From Branchiostoma lanceolatum (Eukaryota > Chordata > Leptocardii > Amphioxiformes > Branchiostomatidae), in assembly GCF_035083965.1 (NCBI RefSeq), contig NC_089731.1, forward strand, positions 10,328,001 to 10,392,000: DNA of 64,000 nucleotides, read 5' to 3'. The position numbers were made by a program, and so were the translations under genes. Within the stretch, counting starts at the first letter, position 1. Each line of letters begins with the position of its first letter. Of this stretch, positions 1 through 11,759 are shown piece after piece. The notes beneath the pieces are model-generated. The model was not told the DNA's origin and did not search any database. It saw only the letters and a list, made by a program, of their open reading frames with translations.

Positions 1-3000
1 TACAAAATAATCAACCATTGCAATATTTTACCTTGTGTGCAAAACCTCTCCTCTTGATGTTCTCCAAAATGGAAGCAATCTTGGACTCATCAAACTTGCC
101 ATCACCGAGGAAGTTTCCACCATGGATAACACTAATCATGGTGATACAAAAAACAGCTCAGAAAACATTGCTTACTTAGTAGTTAATGGTCAATAATTGT
201 AGACATTATTGATAACAAGCATTGATGGTCACATGATGATCATAGTTCTATAACTTTCCACAACTACCCTCTTGGTTGCCATGGTTACTTACCTGTTCCC
301 TGCGATCTCTACCAGCTGGACCTCTCTGGTCTCACCTGGTTCAAACCGGACAGCAGTGCCTGCTGCAATATTCTGCAGAGGGAAGATAGTGTGTGAACAT
401 TAGGTAAGGATGGAGAAGATAATTACTACTGTGTATATTGAACAAGTTGCCGTCATGCTAAAACATGTACTTTGTAATCCACTTGCACTTACCAGTCTTT
501 TTCCATAAGCCAGGGTCCTGTCAAACTGCAGGAACTTGTTTACCTCCAGGAAATGGTAGTGGCTGCCAACCTGTTGGACATAAGCCACAGTGTTTTAGTT
601 AAATGCTCTCTCTGTGCCCCCCTCTCTTTTATATATTTATCTGCCTTTTTACCTAGACATCTAAAGACATAAAGGAAATGTGTCATTAAATCTATATGGC
701 CTTAACATAAGTTCAATTCAGTATTTCACCAGATTCTTTCCACATAAAGCATGAAATGTACACTTACTACAGTACACGAACAAGTATACATCAGTATAGA
801 TAACTCTTTCCTACAAGTATATATCATACATTTAGCAGCAAAATCTTTCCTCTGTATAGAGGAGTTCTATTGGACCCCACAAGTTTGAAACTCAGTTCCT
901 TTACCTGGATGGGCCTGTCACAGAGACTGGTGACTGTGATGTTGGCAGTTTTACGCCCCACGTTCATCTCAATCTCTCCAGTCTCGGTGTACAGTTGTCC
1001 TGGCACAACATGAAGACAGGCCCCCTAGAGCAACAAGGAAGACCAGTTTTACTTTCATTAAGTAATCTTTAGATACATTGCACAAAGTGTAACTTGCTAC
1101 ATTATATACACCATGTATATACATGTGTATATATATATTTATCTTCGCCGAGTACTTGTACTCGGAGAGGATTATGTTTTCGGTTGAAAAATCTGTTGGG
1201 TGGGTCTGAATGTATGTCAGGAGCATAACTCAAGAAAGCTTCAATGAATCTTTATGATTTTTGGTAGGTGTGTAGTGGTTGTGCAAAGAAAAGTCAAGTT
1301 CGAAAATGGTTCACCTTGCGTTTTTCAACAGTACTGCAGCAGACTTTACATTTTTTTGTGTTTGTATGTAGGCAAAAAAAGTGACCGAAACGTTGATGGA
1401 TCTTCATGATTTTTTGCAAGTGTGTAGATGTTGTGGAAACGGGGGTCAAGTTCAACAATGGTTCCCCTGGTATTTTCCGTTGATACTACAGCGGGCTTTG
1501 TGTGGATGTGTATTTGTATGTCGCCAGCATAACTCAAGAAGCTGTTGATGGATCCGTATGATATTTAGTCGATGGGTAGGGTTTACAGAAAGGAAGGTCA
1601 AGTTCGATAATGGGCCTTCTAGCGGGTACCTAAGGTACTGCAGCGGAGCTTCCAAATTTAGGGGCATATTTTCTGAAAGTGCTATGGTCATGATTTTTGT
1701 GTGGTAGATAGTTCACGCCACAGAAAGTAAGTTCTGTAAATTTGGGCCCCCTAGCGGCTTGTTAAGAACTGCAGTGGGTGTTTTTGTCTTGACATTCGGA
1801 CATGAATAACTTGAGAAGGATATTCCGGATATTCCGGATATTCCGGATATTCCGGATATTCCGGATATTCCGGATATTCCGGATAATCCGGATAATCCGG
1901 ATATTCCGGATATTCCGGATATTCCGGATAATCCGGATATTCCGGATGACTGCTGTCACTGTCACGGAAACACTCCTACACATCTTCAACTCAAAATGGT
2001 TACTATCCTAAAGAATTGTCCCTATTCATTAATCCGGGGACACCTTGTCACCTTCACACATTTAAGCACTGTTCAAAAATTCATATTCCTAATGCGACTA
2101 GACAAACCTCCCATTGAAACACACGTCTGTTCTTCTATATCTAACGTTACTATAACCGAAAAGTGAGGAGAAGTAGAATTTATCTAATGATAGTCATATT
2201 CTTTTTGTATCCGTTAACTGTACTTGTTATTTTGTTTTGTTGTGACCTGTACTTAGCCAAGTGTGGCAGAAATGTGCAATAAAGGTCTTCATTTATTATC
2301 TTCGCCGAGTACTTGTACTAGGAGAGGATTATGTTTTCGGTTGAAAAATCTGTTGGGTGGGTCTGAATGTATGTCAGGAGCATAACTCAAGAAAACTTCA
2401 ATGAATCTTTATGATTTTTGGTAGGTGTGTAGTGGTTGTGCAAAGAAAAGTCAAGTTCGAAAATGGTTCACCTTGCGTTTTTCAACAGTACTGCAGCAGA
2501 CTTTACATTTTTTTGTGTTTGTATGTAGGCAAAAAAAGTGACGGAAACGTTGATGGATCTTCATGATTTTTTGCAGGTGTGTAGATGTTGTGGAAACGGG
2601 GGTCAAGTTCAACAATGGTTCCCCTGGTATTTTCCGTTGATACTACAGCGGGCTTTGTATGTCGCCAGCATAACTCAAGAAGCTGTTGATGGATCCGTAT
2701 GATATGTAGTCAATAGGTAGGGTTTACAGAAAGGAAGGTCAAGTTCGATAATGGGCCTTCTAGCGGGATAAGGTACTGCAGCGGAGCTTCCAAATTTAGG
2801 GGCATATTTTCTGAAAGTGCTATGGTCATGATTTTTGTGTGGTAGATAGTTCATGCCACAGAAAGTAAGTTAAGAACTGCAGTGGGTGTTTTTGTCTTGA
2901 CATTCGGACATGAATGGGCCTTCTTGAGAAGGATATTCCGGATATTCCGGATATTCCGGATAATCCGGATAATCCGGATATTCCGGATAATCCGGATATT

Positions 3001-6000
3001 CCGGATATTCCGGATAATCCGGATATTCCGGATATTCCGGATAATCCGGATATTCCGGATATTCCGGATATTCCGGATATTCCGGATAATCCGGATATTC
3101 CGGATAATCCGGATATTCCGGATATTCCGGATAATCCGGATATTCCGGATATTCCGGATATTCCGGATATTCCGGATATTCCGGATATTCCGGATATTCC
3201 GGATATTCCGGATAATCCGGATAATCCGGATATTCCGGATATTCCGGATATTCCGGATATTCCGGATATTCCGGATAATCCGGATAATCGGGATATTCCG
3301 GATATTCCGGATAATCCGGATATTCCGGATATTCCGGATATTCCGGATAATCCGGATATTCCGGATATTCCGGATATTCCGGATATTCCGAATAATCCGG
3401 ATATTCCGGATAATCCGGATATTCCGGATATTCCGGATATTCCGGATAATCCGGATATTCCGGATATTCCGGATATTCCAGATAATCCGGATAATCCGGA
3501 TAATCCGGATATTCCGGATATTCCGGATATTCCGGATATTCCGGATAATCCGGATAATCCGGATATTCCGGATATTCCGGATAATCCGGATATTCCGGAT
3601 ATTCCGGATATTCCGTCACTGTCACGGAAACACTCCTACACATCTTCAACTCCTGTCTACAAAATGGTTACTATCCTAAAGAATTGTCCCTATTCATTAA
3701 TCCGGGGACACCTTGTCCCCAGACAACATGCTATCGGGGAATATCAATAATTTGTTGTCTGGAAATACCCGTTTTGTTGACTATGCAGAACGTTACAGAT
3801 GTTATAATTTATCCCTTTTATTTAGTACTGAATTGTATACCAGCATAAAATCCGGGATAACCAAATTCGTGGGGATAGTGACAGTGACAGCAGTCAGACG
3901 GACAGATTCCACCTGGGCTCAGTGCAGTTACTTTGGCACACTTAATAGAATAGAAAACGAATGTCATTTTGTGGTAGAATGTGGATTATATACCAAAGAA
4001 AGAAATGAACTGTATAATCTTGTAGAAAACCTATTTCCCTACTTCACACATTTAAGCACTGTTCAAAAATTCATATTCCTAATGCGACTAGACAAACCTC
4101 CCATTGAAACACACGTCTGTTCTTCTATATCTAACGTTACTATAACTGAAAAGTGAGGAGAAGTAGAATTTATCTAATGATAGTCATATTCTTTTTGTAT
4201 CCGTTAACTGTACTTGTTATTTTGTTTTGTTGTGACCTGTTGTAGCCAAGTGTGGCAGAAATGTGCAATAAAGGTCTTCATTTATTATCTTCGCCGAGTA
4301 CTTGTACTAGGAGAGGATTATGTTTTCGGTTGAAAAATCTGTTGGGTGGGTCTGAATGTATGTCAGGAGCATAACTCAAGAAAACTTCAATGAATCTTTA
4401 TGATTTTTGGTAGGTGTGTAGTGGTTGTGCAAAGAAAAGTCAAGTTCGAAAATGGTTCACCTTGCGTTTTTCAACAGTACTGCAGCAGACTTTACATTTT
4501 TTTGTGTTTGTATGTAGGCAAAAAAAGTGACGGAAACGTTGATGGATCTTCATGATTTTTTGCAGGTGTGTAGATGTTGTGGAAACGGGGGTCAAGTTCA
4601 ACAATGGTTCCCCTGGTATTTTCCGTTGATACTACAGCGGGCTTTGTGTGGATGTGTATTTGTATGTCGCCAGCATAACTCAAGAAGCTGTTGATGGATC
4701 CGTATGATATTTAGTCGATGGGTAGGGTTTACAGAAAGGAAGGTCAAGTTCGATAATGGGCCTTCTAGCGGGTACCTAAGGTACTGCAGCGGAGCTTCCA
4801 AATTTAGGGGCATATTTTCTGAAAGTGCTATGGTCATGATTTTTGTGTGGTAGATAGTTCATGCCACAGAAAGTAAGTTCTGTAAATTTGGGCCCCCTAG
4901 CGGCTTGTTAAGAACTGCAGTGGGTGTTTTTGTCTTGACATTCGGACATGAATAACTTGAGAAGGATATTCCGGATATTCCGGATATTCCGGATATTCCG
5001 GATAATCCGGATAATCCGGATATTCCGGATATTCCGGATAATCCGGATAATCCGGATATTCCGGATATTCCGGATAATCCGGATATTCCGGATATTCCGG
5101 ATATTCCGGATATTCCGGATATTCCGGATATTCCGGATATGCCGGATATTCCGGATATTCCGGATATTCCGGATATTCCGGATATTCCGGATATTTCGTC
5201 TGACTCCGTCTGACTCCGACACTGTCACGGAAACACTCCTACACATCTTCAACTCCTGTCTACAAAATGGTTACTATCCTAAAGTATTGTCCCTATTCAT
5301 TAATCCGGGGACACATTGTCCCCAGACAACATGCTATCGGGGAATATCAATAATTTGTTGTCTGGAAAAACTATTCTCCTCTATCTTAAATACCCATTTG
5401 GTTGACTATGCAGAACGTTACAGATTTTTTCCCTTTTATTTAGTACTGCATAAAATCCGGGATAAACAAATTCGTGGGGATAGTGACAGTGACAGCAGTC
5501 GGCTGGTTGGCGACATGACGAAATAGGGACAAAATAGAAAGCCTGACAAAAACACCTAAAACACCTAGAAACACGTCAACAACCAGCCAGATTTATTCTA
5601 TTCATATATATTGACTGTACTATGTCATCATCACTTTCAACTTACAACACTGCAATATCGAACCTTTGTGGCCCATATAATATCAACATACTCATATTTT
5701 TTCATGACCAGTTATAACATATATCAGCACACTCTACACATATAACGTTAACGTTACTAGTCCTGTACCACCAAATGATTTTTAACCATATCTAAACTGG
5801 ACTCATTCGCCCCATCATAACTTCCAAATGGTATGGAGCATGATCAAATTTGCAGGGGGTGATAAGCACGTAAATATTAATCACTCTCCATGATAAGCCT
5901 TGATTATTTGGCGAAGATAATGTGTTTGTGGAACTCTAGTTTATTCATAATCTTAATGACATCATACATGCAAAATGTCCACTTGTTAGTCAGCTTTTAT

Positions 6001-9000
6001 TCAGCATTTCACAACAGGAACAGTGATAAATATTGATACAAAAGAATATAATGAGAAATAAAAGTACCTAATAGTAATAACATTTTTTCATATACAGTTT
6101 GGTGCTTTAAGAAGTAGTAAAATTTGCAACTTGTTAAAGTCAGCATTTCATAATAAACTTGAATGGTCAACTGAAAGCAGAGGTCTGTTTTTTTGTAACA
6201 TTTCTGGTCACTTACTGCTTTGAAGACGTTCACATCTGGAATGGGAAGAAAGCTGCCATATAGCGCTAGTTCCAGGTTTCCGTCATCTAACACAATAGGC
6301 TGGTGGACTGTCACCTGTGGGGAGGGGGGCAAGGTGTCAATGTTAACACAACATAGACGTGGAGGAATAGTCTGAGACATACATTGTATAATGTAGATCT
6401 GAACAGTAGGAATAGTTGGATATAATGTAGATCTGAACAAAATAATTCTGAAACTATATGTTGCAACCACTTTTATAGGAAACACATTTTGTTGTAATCA
6501 AATCTGTACAAAAAGACTACTCCAGGGACTGATAAAATCTGGTCTATGTGGACAACTTAGTAACCTAGAACTTTTGTTTGTGACCGCACTAACTTCTCAG
6601 CATGTGACTGCACACATACCAAGGTGATTAACAAATGGACCAGTCATACAGCTTGCTTCAAGTGTCATAATTGACATGTTCGGATGATTTAACAAAAGAG
6701 TAGCCTACCAATTTTGTGCCATCTTGAAAGGTGCCCTCGACCTGCACCTCTGAGATCATGTCTTCCACACCTGGTTGTACCTGATTTGTTCCTGTAGAAT
6801 GGGCAAACAAGCATCTTACATAACATGCAGTGAACAATAGACACAACACAACGTTATTGTCTACAATCACTGTAACACATAGCTAATTCATTAACTTACA
6901 CAAAGTAGACACAACACTACAAACCTTCATTGTCTACTATCATGTACAGTCAAACCTGCCCAAGGCGACCACCCGGCGGACCAAGCAAAAACGGTCGCGA
7001 TGGACAGGTGGTCGCCATGAAGAGGATTCCACTCACATGTTTCCAGGTCGAGGTTTTCAATACAGTACGTAAATGGATGGAAAATTATGTGAATTTAGAC
7101 AACATGACCCCCACCAGGTTCAATTCTCATTGACAGGAAGATCCTACAAAAATTACATTTTCCGTTATCGTCGTAATAATTGTTTACCGCTACATCGTGT
7201 ACAAATTTTTGTCATAATTTTGACTACAAAACAATGCCAATGGTTGCCTCGATGATCGCAGCGCCCTCCCGCATTCACACGTTACATTAGATAGTACACT
7301 CTCACACACACGCACATCATTGAAGTTTTAAAGCCTAAGACAAATCCCTAGAAAACACCTGCTGACCCCAGCCTTTTTTGGGGCGCCGACCGCTGGATAA
7401 AAGGGGCAAAAAGTTTTCGATCTGACAACTAAAGATGAAAACGGAACGGTGTGATTTCGTCGCGCCGCGCCGCATCGAAAGGTAAGTCAGTGCAGCAGAA
7501 CGCACACCGTCCAATAAAGGTTTGTGAGATTCATGGAAATAAAAAGAAAATAAGAATATTAATTTTGATTAATAACTAGAGTATTCGTAAATGTTCATAC
7601 ACAAAAGCAACGTGTTTTAGAAAGGTCAGCGGTACGCCAAATCCGGTCCGCGCCAAATCCAAGATGGCGTCGGGACCAAGGACCAATATTTCTCGCCTGA
7701 CGTTATGCCCGCCGCGAAGTCATTTTTCGGCGGAATTTAGCAAGACACAGACACATTTTTGTTGAAAATACAAGAAATAGATAGTAGTTTCTGCGAAATC
7801 TGACTTTTTGACGCCATGCACTACGTTTTCGTTTTGAAAATTGAGTTTAAACCGAACTGAGTTTGCGGTAAACTATAAGATTACGATAGGCACAACAACA
7901 TCACAAACGTTTGTCTTTACAATGTTTATAGGGGGAACGTTTTATTAAAACACTTCATGGAGGAATCGATGCTATAACATTGCCATTCCATATATTTTTG
8001 TCCTTATTTTTGTACTTCAAAGTCTTGAAAACATTTCCGTGAAATCTGACAGCAAAATGATCCGATGTCACCACACGCTTGAAAATTAGGCGACCGCCAT
8101 GGGCAGGGATTGTGCTCTGTGCGGTCCCAATTCGTGGCGGTCGCGGTCGCGTTGGACAGGTGGTCGCCTTGGGCAGGCAGCTTAATGCTTGTGCCTATGG
8201 GGAAATTTTTCGGGACCGAGAAAAAGAGGTCGCCATGGCCAGGTGGTCGCGTTGAAAAGGTGGTCGCCTAGGCAGGTTTGACTGTATCTTTTAGAATATT
8301 AAAAAAAGCTCATTTTCCTATGAATTCGCCTCACCATAGTGATAAACAAGCAGAAGAAGTAATCTTTTCAAGCCAGCTTGAATTTTTTCCCCGTCATCCC
8401 AATTCCCATTGCGGAAAGATCCTACAAAGAATCATTTTTTCTCATCATCGTGTCCAAACGTAAAATTTTGACATTTCTATATTTTTATCCATCAATTTCT
8501 GTCTGTCAGGGTTGACGGAATGGACAGTCTAGTCTTAATATTTTTCCATCATATGCAACAAATTCCATCAGTGGACAGATTGACAAACTGATTTGTATTT
8601 ACCCAACATTTCTCGTCCCTTCTGCATGAGCTCAGACACAGGGTGGGTGCCATCTCGAATCAGTTCCTGGATCTGGGAAACAAAACAGCATGAATGAATT
8701 ATCTATCATGTATAAAAGTGTGGGGTCGTGTGGCACGACGGCAGAGCGTTCGGTCCCGAGTTTGAATCCTGTCGTGTCACCGATCTTGTGCCCTTGGGAA
8801 AGGCACTTTACACGACTTTCCTCACTCCACCCAGGTGTAAATGGGTACCTGACTTCGGTTGGGGAAGGTTTTATTGAGGTCACCTGGTGGCGCCGAATGG
8901 CAGCCGCCCAGACCCTTGCGACAAATCCACAAAATGCAAGTGTGGATAGATTAGGTATATGTTGTGTATTATGTGAAACATGTTAACCCTGCATCAATTC

Positions 9001-11759
9001 AGCGCTAGAAAGGCTGCCATTGCGGGTAACTTCTGACCAATAAAAGACATTATTATCATTACAAGTGTTGTCTGTTTTAAAATTTGTTTTTATATCATTT
9101 TGACATACAGTAGGTTGTAACTCATTTATTAAGATAGGGGGCTTCCTGAGACACAAAAAATGCAAAAAGGCAAGTCCAATGCAAGCCAACTATTTTAACA
9201 GTTGACTAAATTTCTTTGAACTTCAAAAGTCATTTACACAACTTGGACCAACATCAATATAATAGTAAGTTTGATATTTAAAAAAATTTCAGGATTTCTG
9301 TCGGCACCTGGTTAGATCAGCATTACAGAATATGACAGTACCGTAGTCACTATGTGTCACATTTGTAGTATTGCATATTGAACCTGAACTTGAGTCACAG
9401 ATGAAGTGGTCAGTATATTTAAAGTATATTTTTTTAAAAACAGCTGATTTTCTGGTTCTGATTTATGGAATGTAACTTTTATTTTCAGCCGAACAGATTT
9501 TACCAGTCAATACCATTGAAATCTTTTCATAGCACTTCTGTATGCAATCAGCAATGATGTTGTTGCACAAAAAAAACACTTGACATTCATTCACTTGACA
9601 TTCATTCACTCAAGGTTATTTTCTTCTTCTTTATAGGCATTGAAATACATGGTATATCATTTATTATTAAAACATGTAGTATAATCCACATGCATAATAT
9701 ACTTTTTGTCCCCAGCTTCAGTTCCAGGGTCTCACCGTACGAAGACATGATAAACATGTTATGTCTATGGTGTCTAGACTAATGGTCAAACAGGTCTGGG
9801 AGGTCAGTGACCCAGTGGTCTTGTACAAACATATGACATGATGGTCCATCCTATCCATTAATCACCCTGAAAATAGGTCAATAGAAATAAGGTCAGTGAC
9901 ATTACATGCCGGTTTTCTTATTTATGCCTATTGCCCTGTGCCCCCCCCCCCCCCCCCCAAAAAAAGAAGGAAGAAGTGAAGATTGGGCCAACCCAAACTG
10001 GTAAAAATTAGACCCAATCTATATAAAGGGATTTTCTTTTGTAAACCAGACAGTAAAGGGCAACCTTTCAACCAGTAGCAGAGCCATTACAGATTGCACA
10101 ATCTCCCACTGGGCTGGCGCAAATGGGCCACGCCCCTTAGATTATCCGCCATGGTGAGGGTGTTTAGGCAAGCTGGCTACTGTAGTGTAGGGTTTCATCA
10201 AGGAGGTTATATAGACTATATAACCTCCTTGGTTTTATGTGCCTCAGGGGAAAATGTTGCGATTCCCGCGGACTGACTCTCCTCTCCATTTTTCACTATC
10301 ATCCATAAGCCGCCAGGAAGGCCTGGTGGAGGTAACAGTTATAACCCTATTAAAGGGACTTGCCCTTGGAGACTTTCCAGCACGTGGTAGTTTCACGTGT
10401 AGACTGAGTTCACGTGTTAGCTGCGTGATCACCGCATGTGCACAGCGCATGCAGTGGTCGATTCCACTGTAGAAAATCAACACAAACTCTTATGATTTCA
10501 TCACGCACTAAGACCCCGTTCACACTCATTTTTTTCAATCGCGATTGAAGTATAATCGCGATTGAATCGATCCGATCGCGATTGATTTTTTCAGTGTGAA
10601 CGCTCCCAATCGCGATTGGAACGATCCAAAACGATCCAATCGCGATTGGATTGTAACTACCTCCGGAGGTAGTTTGATTGGATTAATCGTGATCGGATCC
10701 AATCCAATCCTATCAAATTTTGAGTGTGAACGCAACTACGATTCATTCCATCGCGATCCGCGGGGATTTCGGCCGGTTCAAGGCTAGGGTCGCAACTTAT
10801 CACATAAGTAATGTACCAAGTACAATGTTTTCCCACAAATCGTCGCTTCATTCACGCTCCCAGATTGTCTACAGCACTTGTCGCGTTCATTACCCGTACT
10901 ACAGCGAGGCCAATATACAAAAGCCTTCGTCGTTCACGCCTTCTCGCGATCATAGCCCGCCGATTGCCGTGTTCCCTTCCACGGCTACAGAACATTCTCC
11001 AGAGATACAAAATCATCAAGAGTTTGGGGACTCCCGCCATTTTGTAGCAAGCGACGCCGAACCTTTGACCTCGTGCTTCAATCGCGATCGGATCACGGCG
11101 TACTTTAATCCACTTGGCGAAAAGCAGTGTGAACGCAAAAGTTTCTTTGCGTTCAATCGCGATCGGATCGAACAATCGCGATTATACTTCAATCGCGATT
11201 GAAAAAAATGAGTGTGAACGGGGTCTAAATCAGATTCCAAGTTCACACAAAAATTGTGTAACTGGTAAAATCACATTGTCCTATACAAAACGGAAAAAAT
11301 AGCAACACGTGTAAAATGGCAACTTTTGCTAAATTTTGCTAATCACGAAAAGCAAGACAAATCGATACTTCAAAGCTCGGAAGTAACATTGTTTTGTACC
11401 TTATAAGTTTGTTGCTACTGCGTCAGGGTGTGATTGGCGCAGTGTTTTCGTTTCTATCTTCACAGCTTTATCTTATTTTGCATCAAAATAGTCTAAATGA
11501 TGCATGAGGGGTCGTCTAAGGATAATGTTCGCACATTTCTTACATCCAAACAAAAGGCAGAAGAACGTGTAAGAAATAGACTATTGTGGCAAAACTGGGG
11601 TATAAGTTTAAGGTTTTACATTACAAAACTGACCTGGCAGGCTATCAAGGCGACAGCTTCTGGGTGGTTGAGTCTCAGTCCCCTGGCCAGCCGTCTCTGT
11701 GCCACCCTGCCCGCCTGTTCTACCAACAGGCTCTCTTGTTCCCGCGGGCTCAACTTCAT
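1..11759 (-). CDS. urease, single-chain eukaryotic type, 5' part (gamma and beta domains; alpha domain outside window)
   Basis: Urease hydrolyses urea to ammonia and carbamate with a di-nickel centre in the cytoplasm. Eight coding exons are visible on the minus strand: 11634-11759 (start ATG 11757-11759), 8603-8672, 6709-6791, 6216-6314, 905-1024, 493-570, 293-372 and 32-131. All have AG/GT borders and joining phases. Exon 1 reads [15 protein letters not shown] and carries the gamma-subunit signature [12 protein letters not shown]. Exons 2-4 continue it with [28 protein letters not shown] and VTVHQPIVL. Exons 5-7 are the beta domain ([17 protein letters not shown] then [23 protein letters not shown]). 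Exon 8 is the beta-alpha linker ([22 protein letters not shown]), which resembles the linker of plant ureases such as jack bean. The Ni-binding, carbamylated-lysine and active-site residues belong to the alpha domain before position 1. Intron 4 (1025-6215) is filled with repeats. The gene is head to head with ureG. Confidence 0.95.
1820..1947. repeat. 9-bp minisatellite, array 1 (about 14 copies)
   Basis: Head-to-tail copies of ATATTCCGG with interspersed ATAATCCGG variants, in repeat unit 1 of urease intron 4. Predicted proteins here are by-products of a 9-bp unit without stop codons. Confidence 0.97.
2932..3615. repeat. 9-bp minisatellite, array 2 (about 76 copies)
   Basis: The longest array: 684 bases of ATATTCCGG and ATAATCCGG units, differing mostly at one T/A position, with a few other substitutions (for example near 3289, 3390 and 3480). 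Because the unit is 9 bp and lacks stops, long reading frames appear on both strands, giving D-I/N-P, R-I-F/I or E/D-Y-P repeats. None has a splice or start context to suggest a gene. Confidence 0.97.
3616..4160 (+). mobile_element. LINE reverse-transcriptase tail fragment (unit 2)
   Basis: The translation contains stretches typical of the end of a non-LTR retrotransposon ORF, such as FVDYAERYR and, further on, [20 protein letters not shown], a C-terminal Cys/His-type tail. It ends ITEK and stop near 4156, followed by a 3' UTR with AATAAA near 4267. Shorter matching pieces occur at 1962-2296 and 5200-5526; the latter keeps [20 protein letters not shown]. All are truncated and frame-broken, so they are fossils. 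Confidence 0.75.
4965..5198. repeat. 9-bp minisatellite, array 3 (about 26 copies)
   Basis: The third ATATTCCGG/ATAATCCGG array, in unit 3 of the composite repeat, with one copy reading ATATGCCGG near 5139. Confidence 0.97.
6947..8284. mobile_element. TA-flanked DNA transposon (Tc1/mariner-pogo-like ends), non-autonomous
   Basis: The element starts CAGTCAAACCTGCCCAAGGC and ends with the inverse CCTAGGCAGGTTTGACTG, flanked by TA at 6945-6946 and 8285-8286. The motif GGTGGTCGCC and its inverse recur several times near both ends. Its 1.34 kb contain no transposase that I can recognise. It lies in urease intron 2. TA duplication and CAGT-type ends are usual for the Tc1/mariner/pogo group, but the superfamily is an inference. 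Confidence 0.8.
8700..8965 (+). mobile_element. tRNA-derived SINE, family A
   Basis: It has a tRNA-like head (GTGGCACGACGGCAGAGC as an A-box-like part, GAGTTTGAATCCTG as B box) followed by a body containing CCTTGGGAAAGGCACTTTAC. The same body motif is seen at 47625-47860 in inverse orientation, and a shorter form at 14310-14615. It lies in urease intron 1. Confidence 0.75.
10200..10230. repeat. near-perfect 31-bp palindrome
   Basis: Arms AAGGAGGTTATATAG and CTATATAACCTCCTT around one central A. It could be a cruciform or two abutting transposon ends. It lies in urease intron 1. Confidence 0.9.
10512..11225. mobile_element. Harbinger-like MITE with 53-bp perfect terminal inverted repeats
   Basis: Positions 10512-10564 are the exact inverse of 11173-11225, beginning GACCCCGTTCACACTC. 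A 3-bp TAA duplication flanks the element (10509-10511, 11226-11228), as is usual for PIF/Harbinger. The palindrome AATCGCGATT recurs many times in the terminal thirds. The middle (10740-11060) is unique sequence with a minus-strand frame rich in Arg and no recognisable transposase. It lies in urease intron 1, just downstream of exon 1. Confidence 0.85.

Larger units (their letters stand above)
1139..5922. repeat. triplicated composite repeat in urease intron 4
   Basis: Three units start at about 1139, 2297 and 4287, each with the same sequence beginning ATCTTCGCCGAG. Each runs through the same series: a DNA-transposon-like half (recurring phrase CATAACTCAAGAA), a 9-bp minisatellite, then a LINE reverse-transcriptase tail. 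The first two units end in AATAAAGGTCTTCATTT directly joined to the next unit. The last ends at about 5921 with GGCGAAGATAA, the inverse of the start, so the outer borders look like short terminal inverted repeats. Units differ mainly in minisatellite length and in how much LINE is kept. A relative of the same family lies at 51851-52927. Confidence 0.85.

Noticed and set aside
2932-3615. CRISPR array
   Set aside because: Units are contiguous 9-mers without spacers, in a eukaryotic intron.
2870-3750. Long frames of EYP/DYP, RIF/RII or DIP/DNP repeats as proteins
   Set aside because: They arise from a 9-bp unit without stops and are open in several frames on both strands; they lie in an intron without start or splice logic.
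8700-8800. tRNA gene
   Set aside because: A/B-box-like sequence without a full cloverleaf, followed by a SINE body found elsewhere in the window.
10720-11246. Coding exons inside the 10.5-11.2 kb region
   Set aside because: Overlapping frames on both strands are explained by the inverted-repeat MITE with AATCGCGATT palindromes.
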